From Anaerolineales bacterium (GTDB taxonomy: Bacteria; Chloroflexota; Anaerolineae; Anaerolineales; UBA4823), in NCBI GenBank assembly GCA_016935755.1, contig JAFGQI010000105.1, positions 1-48,028 of the forward strand: a stretch of 48,028 bases of DNA, in the 5' to 3' direction. Under the pieces are notes generated by a model. That model had not been told where the DNA came from. It did not search any database and was given only the letters and a program-made list of their open reading frames with translations. A program made the translations under genes and the position numbers. Shown here one piece after another: positions 1 through 7,239 of this stretch; the first letter of the stretch is position 1; each line of letters starts with the position of its first letter.

Positions 1-84
1 ATTGCGCTATTGCCTATTCATTGCAAGTATAATTACATTCTGATGACCCTTCCACATCCACACACACGCGCCGCCATAGTGGCA

Positions 85-681
85 CTATTCCGACCAATGC
101 CCCACAGTGGGGGAGGGGGTTTCGCTTGCGAACGCCCTCATCGCCGCCTTGCCAGGTCTGGTAAGACAGACTCCGCGAGCTGGTGTCCCTGGGGAATTCC
201 ACGCGACCAACCCCCGCTTGAGCAGTTCAGACCTTAGCGCGGCAAACTGTGACCTTGTGAACGTTCCCCCTGAGCCAGTCCAATGACTTTCGCTCAACGT
301 TGCTCCGCCCTCCAAAAGTCCGTGAGCCAGGGCTGCCAATTGCTCCCGGGAAGCTGGTAAGTCGCAGAATTCGAGGCTGCGGCCATTGTCCCTATCGAGA
401 ATAACCCGTATGCTTTGCGCCTGGGGCTGCGCCTGGGCGGTCATCTCGGCCTGGTATTCGGGGAGCCATGCGGGGAATTCAGGGCGAAACGACTCCAGCA
501 GGCTTGCCAGCCAGACCAGACCAGCAGCAGCGGCGCCAGCTGCCAGACCTCGAAGTATGGCTGTTTGTGGTGTCCAGCTAAAGCACACCCCGGCCATGCT
601 TACCATGACCGCCGCGAAAACCCCCGTTATGACAGACCTTGCCAGGGGGAGCAGGCATCCTGAGTTCATGTCATCGCCCAT
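85..681 (-). CDS. Small membrane protein with C-terminal winged-helix-like domain, part of integrative element
   Basis: A 198-residue protein of unknown function. The start chosen is the ATG at 681, because it overlaps the stop of the upstream integrase gene and is preceded by a GGAGGG ribosome site; a longer frame runs back into the integrase but has no such site. Two hydrophobic segments are visible at about residues 14-36 and 43-62, then a Gln/Ala-rich linker (about 70-90). The C-terminal half (about 92-190) is soluble and ends in a pattern like a winged helix: 'FTRSQFAALRSELLKRGLV' followed by 'GVCLTRPGKAAMRAF'. The tight overlap with the integrase suggests co-translation and a role in the same mobile element, possibly in its control. 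That role is inference; the family was not recognised by name. Confidence 0.6.
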   Translation of the reverse strand: MGDDMNSGCLLPLARSVITGVFAAVMVSMAGVCFSWTPQTAILRGLAAGAAAAGLVWLASLLESFRPEFPAWLPEYQAEMTAQAQPQAQSIRVILDRDNGRSLEFCDLPASREQLAALAHGLLEGGATLSESHWTGSGGTFTRSQFAALRSELLKRGLVAWNSPGTPARGVCLTRPGKAAMRAFASETPSPTVGHWSE

Positions 682-1618
682 TTTTCCCTCCCATGCTATC
701 AACTGGTGACCCCTTGCGATGAGCAGCGGCCAGGTCGGAATCGGTCTGCTTGAGGTAGCGGCGCAATACCTGCAAGTCGCTATGCCCCATAAGGGATTGT
801 AGGGAGTACACATCCACGCCGTTCCTGAGCATCCCCAGCGCGAAAGCGCGCCGGAAGCTATGCAGCTCCGGGGGTTTGACCTTTGCTGTCTCAGCCCGCC
901 TGGTCATAACCGCCCTCAAACCGACATAACCGAGCCGCTCCCCCTGAGCCGTCACCCAGACAGCCGGGTTTGTGTCGTGCCTTAGCTTCAAGTATGCCCT
1001 TAGCGCCTTGCGGGTTTTTTGTCCGGTAAAAACGGTTCGCGGTTTCCTGCCTTTGCCAACCCTAATCAAGATTGCGCCTGTGACTAAGTCGCAGTCATCC
1101 AAATCAAGCGCCAGACATTCAGCAGCACGCGCCCCCGTATCCAACAAAAACAACATGATGGCCTTGTCGCGCAGGCCATGAAAGTCGCTATTGCAAACTG
1201 CCAGCATAGCGCCTACGTCATCCAGATTCGCCGGGTCCAACGGTTCAATGGCAAGGCGCGGCGCTTTGACTTTCTCGATAGGATTTTTCCCCTCCGGCTC
1301 CAGCTCATCCCAAAGCCAGCGCATGAAGGTTTTTACCGCCCGGTAAGCAGCATGGATACCGCCGGGGTTGTGGCCTGTCTCTTCCAGCCAGTTTAGATAT
1401 CGCCGCAGCTCATCCGGGCTGATTTGGTCGATGGTGGTTATGGCGCGGGCTTCGCAAAATTTTGCGAAAAGTGACAGCATCGTTCGGTAAAAAATTATCG
1501 TTCCTGGTGCAAAGTTCTGCGCCTTCCGGTCGAGCAAAAACGCCTCCAGCCAGGTCTCGATATGCGTTGTCTGAGCCAGTTTTGCAATAGACATCTGTAC
1601 ATTCGGAAAATCGCCCAT
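671..1618 (-). CDS. Tyrosine recombinase / integrase
   Basis: Phage-type tyrosine site-specific recombinase of about 315 residues. The ATG at 1618 is chosen because GGAGG lies five bases upstream; the frame is open to 1693 but without a better ribosome site. The N-terminal SAM-like core-binding domain covers about residues 18-110 ('THIETWLEAFLLDRKAQN'). The catalytic domain holds the expected residues: Arg164 in 'TGARAAE', a Lys in 'RVGKGRKPR', His253-x-x-Arg256 in 'HSFRR', His279 in 'LMGHSD', and the nucleophile Tyr288 in 'RRYLKQT'. The enzyme would integrate and excise the element by DNA strand exchange. It lies directly at the point where an M20 peptidase gene is interrupted, which fits an integrase sitting next to its attachment site. 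The gene looks intact. Confidence 0.93.
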   Translation of the reverse strand: MGDFPNVQMSIAKLAQTTHIETWLEAFLLDRKAQNFAPGTIIFYRTMLSLFAKFCEARAITTIDQISPDELRRYLNWLEETGHNPGGIHAAYRAVKTFMRWLWDELEPEGKNPIEKVKAPRLAIEPLDPANLDDVGAMLAVCNSDFHGLRDKAIMLFLLDTGARAAECLALDLDDCDLVTGAILIRVGKGRKPRTVFTGQKTRKALRAYLKLRHDTNPAVWVTAQGERLGYVGLRAVMTRRAETAKVKPPELHSFRRAFALGMLRNGVDVYSLQSLMGHSDLQVLRRYLKQTDSDLAAAHRKGSPVDSMGGKNGR

Positions 1619-1628
1619 TTTTGCCTCC
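1610..1628 (-). repeat. 19-bp ribosome-site/start module, second copy at 673-691
   Basis: The plus-strand sequence atcgcccatttttgcctcc at 1610-1628 recurs at 673-691 with a single mismatch. On the minus strand each copy is GGAGG(C/G)AAAAATGGGCGAT, so it contains the ribosome site and first codons of the integrase gene and of the next gene. It may be a duplicated translation start or a recombination-related repeat. Confidence 0.7.
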
Positions 1629-1667
1629 AAAAATACCCCCATATATGGGCTTGATATGCCTTTTTTG

Positions 1668-1698
1668 ACACTTACCCCCCATACCTGCCACACTTACC
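1668..1698. repeat. Direct repeat at element/peptidase junction
   Basis: The 9-mer ACACTTACC occurs at 1668-1676 and again at 1690-1698, 22 bp apart. M20 peptidase similarity ends at about 1681, between the two copies. These could be arm or core sites of the integrase, or the edge of attL/attR. The other element end lies outside the window, so the duplication cannot be confirmed. Confidence 0.35.
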
Positions 1699-1934
1699 GT
1701 ATCCATATGCCCGTTTAGCAATAAAGTCTTACCCCCGCCGCTGCCCTGAGCAACACCGATCACATTGGGCCGCCCAGGTACAGGCTCATCCACATAAACC
1801 TTCAAGTCGTTCTGTTCAAACCAATTAGCGATGTAGCGGGCGATTTCAGCCTCGCCTGGTGCACCAGCTACCAGATCGGGATTAATCGAGTTGATTGCAA
1901 CGAGATCACTGATCAAAGCATCAAGTTCCATCAT
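1681..1934 (-). pseudogene. N-terminal fragment of M20-family metallopeptidase/deacylase, interrupted by the element
   Basis: The first 85 codons read as an ArgE/DapE-type M20 peptidase: 'LISDLVAINSINPDL' at the N-terminus and 'LLLNGHMDTVSVAGM' at about residues 71-85, which contains the metal ligand His76 and Asp78 of the HxD motif. After Met85 the family similarity stops, and the frame runs on through the integrase gene in a different register until a stop at 1410. The rest of the enzyme, with the second metal ligands and the dimerisation domain, is missing from the window. If the element is integrated here, that part should lie to the left of the window. The ribosome site AAGGA precedes the tandem ATG ATG at 1934/1931. 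The fragment cannot be an active enzyme. Confidence 0.8.
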
Positions 1935-1984
1935 GAACGATCCTTTCTATAAGGAACCATAAGACTTACGAAGTTTGTGGATGG

Positions 1985-2029
1985 TTGGGAGGTGTTTGGG
2001 CGGGCTATGCCCGCCCAAACACCTCCCAA
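1985..2029. repeat. Perfect 21-bp inverted repeat with 3-base loop
   Basis: The arms at 1985-2005 and 2009-2029 are perfectly complementary around the loop TAT. The arm begins TTGGGAGGTGTTTGGGC. The site lies between divergent genes, so it does not follow the end of any gene visible here, and neither side has a T-run. It may be a REP-like palindrome or a leftover terminator. The remainder of the 1935-2271 gap holds the promoter described separately and otherwise no recognisable gene. Confidence 0.85.
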
Positions 2030-2141
2030 TTTCCCCTGAAGCGCGTGACACCTAATCTTATCACGTAGTCCGGTGAAGGATAATATTGTTCTCACCAGCT
2101 CACAATAAATCAGAAATGTCACAACCGGGCATAATTAGTGA

Positions 2142-2170
2142 TTGCTTTTTCCGATAATATTTTCTATAAT
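2142..2170 (+). promoter_or_regulatory. Sigma70-like promoter for the first M6 protease gene
   Basis: TTGCTT at 2142-2147, a 17-base spacer, then a consensus TATAAT at 2165-2170. It lies about 100 bases upstream of the start at 2272. This is a sequence match only. Confidence 0.55.
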
Positions 2171-2271
2171 GTATACATATGTTTCTCCCCCTGGCTCCAT
2201 CGCGGGCAAAAAGATGACCAGGGGAGGTATTCCGGTCTGACCGGTATGGTTTCCTGGTTGTGGAGGCCGTT

Positions 2272-4770
2272 ATGAAAAAACTGAATAGCCTGATGGTTGT
2301 ATTTTTGATCGCTGCTCTAGCATATTCCCCGGTGATCTCTGTTTCCGCGCGTTTATCTCTTACCAGGGAAGGGACAGACCTGAAAGAAGCTGCATCCACA
2401 ACACCTGTGGAACCTGGTTCTCCCCTGCCTCGACCTGCACCGCCCCACCCGAACCTGGTTGAAAAAGCGCGCCAGGGCAAAGCCACGCTGCCTGAGCAGA
2501 TCATGGATCTGGAAAACAGCCGCGCGGCCGGATTGAACCAACCCAACCCTTACGCGCCAAAAGCGCCACGCGCCCAGTGGAAGACGCTGGCGATCCTGGT
2601 CAAGTTCACCGATAAGAACAGTCAGGTATCTGCCTCGTTTTTTGATTCGCTGATTTTTGGCACCGGCAGCAGCCAACTCAATCATTATTACAAGGAGGTC
2701 TCGTATAATCAGCTTGATATCGTCACCGTCAACCTGCCCTCCTCTCTGGGCTGGTATACGATGCCGTCAACATATGCTACGTATGTCAACAATAATTACT
2801 GCATGGGCCTGACCTATCCCAATAACTGCCAAAAGCTGGCCGAAGACGCAGTTGCGGCAGCCAACCCGGTAGTTGATTTCTCCCAATATGATAACGATGG
2901 AGACCTGGTGGTAGATCACATCTTTATTGTCCATGCCGGCGTAGGCGCTGAAGTCAGTGGATTAACTACCGATGTATGGTCGCATGCCTGGAACATGAGC
3001 GCGATCCAACCCGTGGATGGGGTATGGGCATTTTATTACTCCACCGAACCGGAATATATGGTCACCCCCGGCGATATGACCATCGGGGTGTATGCCCATG
3101 AACTGGGACATGGCCTGGGTTTGCCCGACCTGTATGATACCGACTATAGCTCCGAGGGTTCCGGCGCCTGGAGCCTGATGGGTATCGGCACCTGGAATGG
3201 ACCTGGCAACAGCGGCTCTTCACCTGCGCACCTGGATGCCTGGTCAAAAATTCAGTTGGGCTGGACAACGCCGACGGTCGTGGTCGGCACAATCATTGGA
3301 GCGGGCATCGCCAATGCCGAAAATAATGCGATAGCCTACCGACTGCAGTCACCCCAACAGGCCAGCACAGAGTATTTCCTGGTCGAAAACCGCCAGCAAA
3401 CCGGTTATGATTCTTATCTGCCCGCAAATGGCCTGCTGATCTGGCACGTGGATGAGGCGATTTTCCAAAACACAACGGAATGTAAGCAGCATAACAACTG
3501 GAACTGCGGCGCCAGTCATTATAAAGTTGCCTTGGAACAGGCCGATGGCAGCCTGCATCTGGAAAACAAAACCAACACTGGCGACGGCGGTGATCCTTAC
3601 CCTGGCACTTCATCAAAAACATCCTTCACCAGCGCTACAACGCCCAACACCAGTTCTTATTACAGCAGCAGCAGTATGCTGCTGACGGTCACGAACATCA
3701 GCGCATCGGCGTCGAGCATGACCGCAGATCTCTACGTCCCACGCCCACCGCTACCGTTCCCAAAAGTATCACCTTCAAACAGCGCGACGAATGTCTCCAC
3801 CTTTCCCACTGCCAGCTGGATGCACAGCAGCGGGCAATCCTATTACGAGTTCTGCATCGACCAAACCAAGAACAGTACCTGCGATAGCGGCACCTGGAGC
3901 TACGCAGGGACATTCACCAATTATCCCCTGGGTAATCTGCTTTTCGGGACAGAATACTCCTGGCAAATCCGAGCAACTAACGCCTGGGGCTCGACTGAGG
4001 CAGACGGCGCCTGGTGGAGCTTCACCACCCAGTATCCCCCGCTGGGTGACTTCCCAAAAATCAGCCCAGCGAATGGTGTTGTCGGACAATTAGTGAACGG
4101 CGCATTGAGTTGGGGACCCAGCGCAAACGCAGTCTCTTATGAATATTGTGTGGACATGTGGCCAGACAGCCTGTGCCAGACCAGCTGGGTAAACGTTGGC
4201 AGCACAAACAGCGCGATTCCTGCAGGTTTATTGTATCTGACCACATATGAATGGCAGGTGCGTTCGGTCGATCCGGGCGGGGTGACGAAGGAGGCCGACA
4301 CGGGCACCTGGTTTACCTTTACTACCACACCACCGCCACCGATCCCCTTCAATAAGATAGCGCCGCTGAACAACACCACCGGTCATCCATTGCTGCTGCA
4401 ATTGACCTGGAACCCGAGCCTGAACATGGCTTATTACGAGTATTGCCTGGATGATATAAACAACAATCTATGTGATACAAGCTGGGTGATCTGTGGGCTT
4501 CAACTATCTGTGTTTGAACCAAACAACCTCTACAACCATACCTACTACTGGCAGGTGCGCGCCTCAAATCCTGGCGGCGACACCTATGCAGACAATGGAA
4601 ACTGGTGGAATGTAACCATCAAACCGGCAACGGGCATCATCCACCTGCCGCTGGTACAGATGAAAACGCCAGCCGGGCTGCTATCCATCTTCGTGACCGA
4701 GGCAGCGCATAACGGGTTGTTTTCTTTCTTGAATCCATTCCTGCTCTGGTTGCACGGGCTAAATAGCTGA
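2272..4770 (+). CDS. Secreted M6-family metalloprotease with three Cys-containing Fn3-like modules
   Basis: An 832-residue exported zinc protease of the M6 (immune inhibitor A-like) type. The ATG at 2272 follows GGAGG by five bases. Residues 1-25 form a signal peptide. A propeptide-like segment carries 'LVEKARQGKATLPEQI' (about 65-80). The catalytic domain (about 105-480) has the zinc motif HELGH at 276-280, extended as 'HELGHGLGLPDLYD', and a downstream 'GAWSLMGIGTW' that should carry the met-turn. After it come three modules of about 95 residues (roughly 492-785), each with 'YYEYC.D....C...W' in the middle and 'Y.WQVRA.N....' near the end; the Cys pair probably forms a disulfide. The C-terminus has 'IIHLPLVQM' followed by a hydrophobic stretch. 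It would degrade extracellular protein. It is paralogous to the gene at 7240-10431. Confidence 0.9.
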   Translation: MKKLNSLMVVFLIAALAYSPVISVSARLSLTREGTDLKEAASTTPVEPGSPLPRPAPPHPNLVEKARQGKATLPEQIMDLENSRAAGLNQPNPYAPKAPRAQWKTLAILVKFTDKNSQVSASFFDSLIFGTGSSQLNHYYKEVSYNQLDIVTVNLPSSLGWYTMPSTYATYVNNNYCMGLTYPNNCQKLAEDAVAAANPVVDFSQYDNDGDLVVDHIFIVHAGVGAEVSGLTTDVWSHAWNMSAIQPVDGVWAFYYSTEPEYMVTPGDMTIGVYAHELGHGLGLPDLYDTDYSSEGSGAWSLMGIGTWNGPGNSGSSPAHLDAWSKIQLGWTTPTVVVGTIIGAGIANAENNAIAYRLQSPQQASTEYFLVENRQQTGYDSYLPANGLLIWHVDEAIFQNTTECKQHNNWNCGASHYKVALEQADGSLHLENKTNTGDGGDPYPGTSSKTSFTSATTPNTSSYYSSSSMLLTVTNISASASSMTADLYVPRPPLPFPKVSPSNSATNVSTFPTASWMHSSGQSYYEFCIDQTKNSTCDSGTWSYAGTFTNYPLGNLLFGTEYSWQIRATNAWGSTEADGAWWSFTTQYPPLGDFPKISPANGVVGQLVNGALSWGPSANAVSYEYCVDMWPDSLCQTSWVNVGSTNSAIPAGLLYLTTYEWQVRSVDPGGVTKEADTGTWFTFTTTPPPPIPFNKIAPLNNTTGHPLLLQLTWNPSLNMAYYEYCLDDINNNLCDTSWVICGLQLSVFEPNNLYNHTYYWQVRASNPGGDTYADNGNWWNVTIKPATGIIHLPLVQMKTPAGLLSIFVTEAAHNGLFSFLNPFLLWLHGLNS

Positions 4771-4865
4771 CATTGGAGGCTTATACATCGCCCAGGAGAC
4801 ATCATCTGCCCTCTTTTTGCTATCCTGACATATAAGTGAATTGATGTTCGGCAACTCAAAGGCAG

Positions 4866-5483
4866 GTGGCAGGCTTGAAATTAAAAACTGTTGGTTTATT
4901 TGTGGTTCTGGCAGCATATCCACGCCCCAGTGTTTTGGCAATCTCTGCTGATGGGCATCGCTTATATGTAACCCACTTACTGGACAGGACCGTCACCATC
5001 CTGACCGTCCAGCCATTCACAAATTACCTGCCGCTAGCATGGCAAGGGGAACATCCCGTGGATCAACATCCTGCACCGAGTACGGCTGTCCAATCGGAAA
5101 CGCTTCAGGATGGGCCAGGGTTTCCTCCCGTGATCCTATCCCTGTGGCCTGACAGCAACCTGGTGCAGTCGGCGGTTATCTCTCCGGATGAACAACACCT
5201 AGTTATCCCCCATACGCGATCCAACACAGGCAATCACGCTCTCACTTTCGACCCTGTTGCCCTGGCAGAATATTTCCCCAACCTGGATCTGATTGCCCGG
5301 GACGACCTAGTGGCAGGTCTATCAGACACCATCTCAATCAATATTCTGCTAACAGGCCACATCGGCGAGCAGACCGTCAGCTATGCGAACGACGTGGTCT
5401 TCCAAGGAAACCAGGTGTTCATCGACAGCCCTTCTCCTTATCTGCCTGGACAGTGGATTTATCTGCCTGCCTTGAGAAAGTAG
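4866..5483 (+). CDS. Short YVTN-type beta-propeller fragment with LP tail, possibly truncated
   Basis: An open frame of about 205 codons starting at GTG 4866 or TTG 4875, with AAGG just upstream; the start is uncertain. A short hydrophobic N-terminus (LFVVLAAY) runs straight into a propeller blade, 'PSVLAISADGHRLYVTHL', and a second blade start is seen at 'VQSAVISPDEQHLVIPHTR'. Full YVTN/propeller proteins have several more blades and a complete signal peptide, so this copy looks internally deleted or shortened at both ends. It ends 'WIYLPALRK', the same kind of tail seen on other exported proteins here, and also contains 'YLPLAWQGEHP' internally. Its stop is seven bases before the multiheme cytochrome gene, so the two are probably co-transcribed. 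Such propellers often accompany multiheme cytochromes; a functional link is inference. Confidence 0.6.
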   Translation: MAGLKLKTVGLFVVLAAYPRPSVLAISADGHRLYVTHLLDRTVTILTVQPFTNYLPLAWQGEHPVDQHPAPSTAVQSETLQDGPGFPPVILSLWPDSNLVQSAVISPDEQHLVIPHTRSNTGNHALTFDPVALAEYFPNLDLIARDDLVAGLSDTISINILLTGHIGEQTVSYANDVVFQGNQVFIDSPSPYLPGQWIYLPALRK

Positions 5484-5490
5484 GAGCGAG

Positions 5491-7107
5491 ATGAATAAGT
5501 TTCGATGGTTTCTTTTGCTTGGCATGTTGACATTATTGGCGGGATACATTTCCCTACGCCTGGTAGAAGCATCGCGCGCCGCGCCGGCAGCCACGATCAG
5601 CGGAATGATTGAGGATGAACATGGAATGCCGGTGTCTGGTGCAACCGTGCGCATCCAGGCGACCGCCAACAGCACGCTCAGCGCCTCAGATGGGACATTT
5701 ACCCTGGGCGGATTGAACGAAGGTCAGGCGGTCACGGTCAGCGCCTGGAAAGACCTGTATTATTGCGCCAAGGTCGAGGAAGTCATACCGCCGACCAGCG
5801 ATTTAATCCTGGAACTGGGCCTGTATCAGACCAATGACAACCCGGAATACGAGTGGCTGCCGCCCACAGGGCATGAATCGTGCTATAGCTGTAAGGTGGG
5901 GGTGACACAGATCTGGTTGGACAATGACCTGCATGGTCGTTCGGGGAACAACGCGCGCTTTTTTTCGCTGTATAATGGCACGGATATCACCGGCACGGTA
6001 AGCCTCGCACCGGGCTACAAGCTGGATTTCCCTGGCACAGCCGGCAACTGCGCTACCTGTCACGCCCCAGGTGCGGCTCTAGATGCGCCCTTCTCTACAG
6101 ATATGAACCTGCTGAGCAGCCTGGATCAGAATTTTGGCATCCACTGCGACTTCTGCCATAAGGTGGCGGATGTATACCTCAACCCGGCGACCGATCTGCC
6201 ATATAATAATGCCCCGGGGGTGATCTCGATGGATGTGCGCCGGCCCTTCCCGGGAGAACGCTTCCAGCTCTTCTTCGGCACCTTCGACGATGATAATGTG
6301 CCCGAGGAGGATACCTATCTGCCGCTGATCGAGCGCAGCCAGTGGTGCGCCCCCTGCCACCAGTTCAGCTTCTGGGGTACGCCCATCTACCAATCCTACA
6401 AAGAATGGCTGGATAGCTCTTATCCGGAAGCAGGCATCGAATGCCAGACCTGCCATATGCCCTCCGATGGGGTGCTGACCAATGTCGCCCCCGGTTTTGG
6501 CGGGGTGGAGCGCGACCCGCTGACCATCCACGCCCACACCATGCCGGGCGCAGCCAGCGAGGCGCTGCTGCAAGAAACTGTGGCGATGACCATGACAACG
6601 GGCGTGATCGGCGACAGCCTGGTGGTGACGGTGACTCTGAAAAACACCGGCGCCGGGCACCATGTGCCTACCGATCACCCCGGTCGGCATATGATCCTGG
6701 CAGTCGCTGCGGTTGATCAAATGGGCCAGCCCCTGGTGCAGGTCGAGGGATCTATAATCCCGTTCTGGGGCGGCGAGCAGGCCGGGTGGCCGGGCATAGC
6801 CTATGCCAAGGTGCTGCGGGACGCCCTCAGCGGCGATTTCCCAGTGGTAAGCTACTGGAAGCAAGCCTTCATTCAAAGCGACAATCGCCTGCCTGCCCTG
6901 GCAAGTGACACGACAGTCTACAAATTTTTGCTCCCTGTCACAGGCGGAGAGCTGACCATCAGCGCCAATCTGTTTTTCCGGCGCAATTTCCAGGCAGATA
7001 TGGACGCGCGCGGCTGGGAGGAAGCGGACATCCTGATGGAACAGGCAGCAGCCCTGATAAATTCGCCGCCGATCTGGGTATCCTATTTTGCTCTGGTTCA
7101 CCGGTAG
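5491..7107 (+). CDS. Exported multiheme cytochrome c with Cna-B-like domain, four CxxCH and one CxxCK
   Basis: A 538-residue protein preceded by GGAG and starting at ATG 5491. An N-terminal membrane or signal segment (about 5-28) is followed by a carboxypeptidase-regulatory/Cna-B-like domain ('ISGMIEDEHGMPVSGATV', about 36-110). The cytochrome part has heme-binding motifs CATCH (187-191), CDFCH (219-223), CAPCH (286-290) and CQTCH (318-322). At 131-135, where cytochrome c554-like proteins normally have their first CxxCH, it reads CYSCK, followed by 'WLDNDLHGRSG'. A Lys-coordinated CxxCK heme is known from NrfA nitrite reductase. A C-terminal beta-rich domain contains 'GAGHHVPTDHPGRHM', a likely source of distal His ligands. 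It probably takes part in extracytoplasmic electron transfer or a redox reaction; the substrate is unknown. Confidence 0.85.
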   Translation: MNKFRWFLLLGMLTLLAGYISLRLVEASRAAPAATISGMIEDEHGMPVSGATVRIQATANSTLSASDGTFTLGGLNEGQAVTVSAWKDLYYCAKVEEVIPPTSDLILELGLYQTNDNPEYEWLPPTGHESCYSCKVGVTQIWLDNDLHGRSGNNARFFSLYNGTDITGTVSLAPGYKLDFPGTAGNCATCHAPGAALDAPFSTDMNLLSSLDQNFGIHCDFCHKVADVYLNPATDLPYNNAPGVISMDVRRPFPGERFQLFFGTFDDDNVPEEDTYLPLIERSQWCAPCHQFSFWGTPIYQSYKEWLDSSYPEAGIECQTCHMPSDGVLTNVAPGFGGVERDPLTIHAHTMPGAASEALLQETVAMTMTTGVIGDSLVVTVTLKNTGAGHHVPTDHPGRHMILAVAAVDQMGQPLVQVEGSIIPFWGGEQAGWPGIAYAKVLRDALSGDFPVVSYWKQAFIQSDNRLPALASDTTVYKFLLPVTGGELTISANLFFRRNFQADMDARGWEEADILMEQAAALINSPPIWVSYFALVHR

Positions 7108-7239
7108 AGACTGATCCTCAGTACTTTACTTTTGCCTCATCTGACTCTTATCATTTCAGGCTATAATTTGCAGCTGGCCAGACCCTTGCATCTTGTTGTG
7201 AGGAGCCATATTGCAATATCCAAAGTCCTGGAGGTCAGA

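Noticed and set aside
1410..1680. The long M20 frame continuing through the integrase gene as a real fusion protein
   Set aside because: Sequence after residue 85 has no M20 similarity and is antisense-free out-of-register reading of the integrase gene.
6079..7101. Minus-strand open frame of 340 codons opposite the cytochrome gene
   Set aside because: It is a shadow caused by codon bias; the plus-strand frame has heme motifs, a signal segment and a ribosome site.
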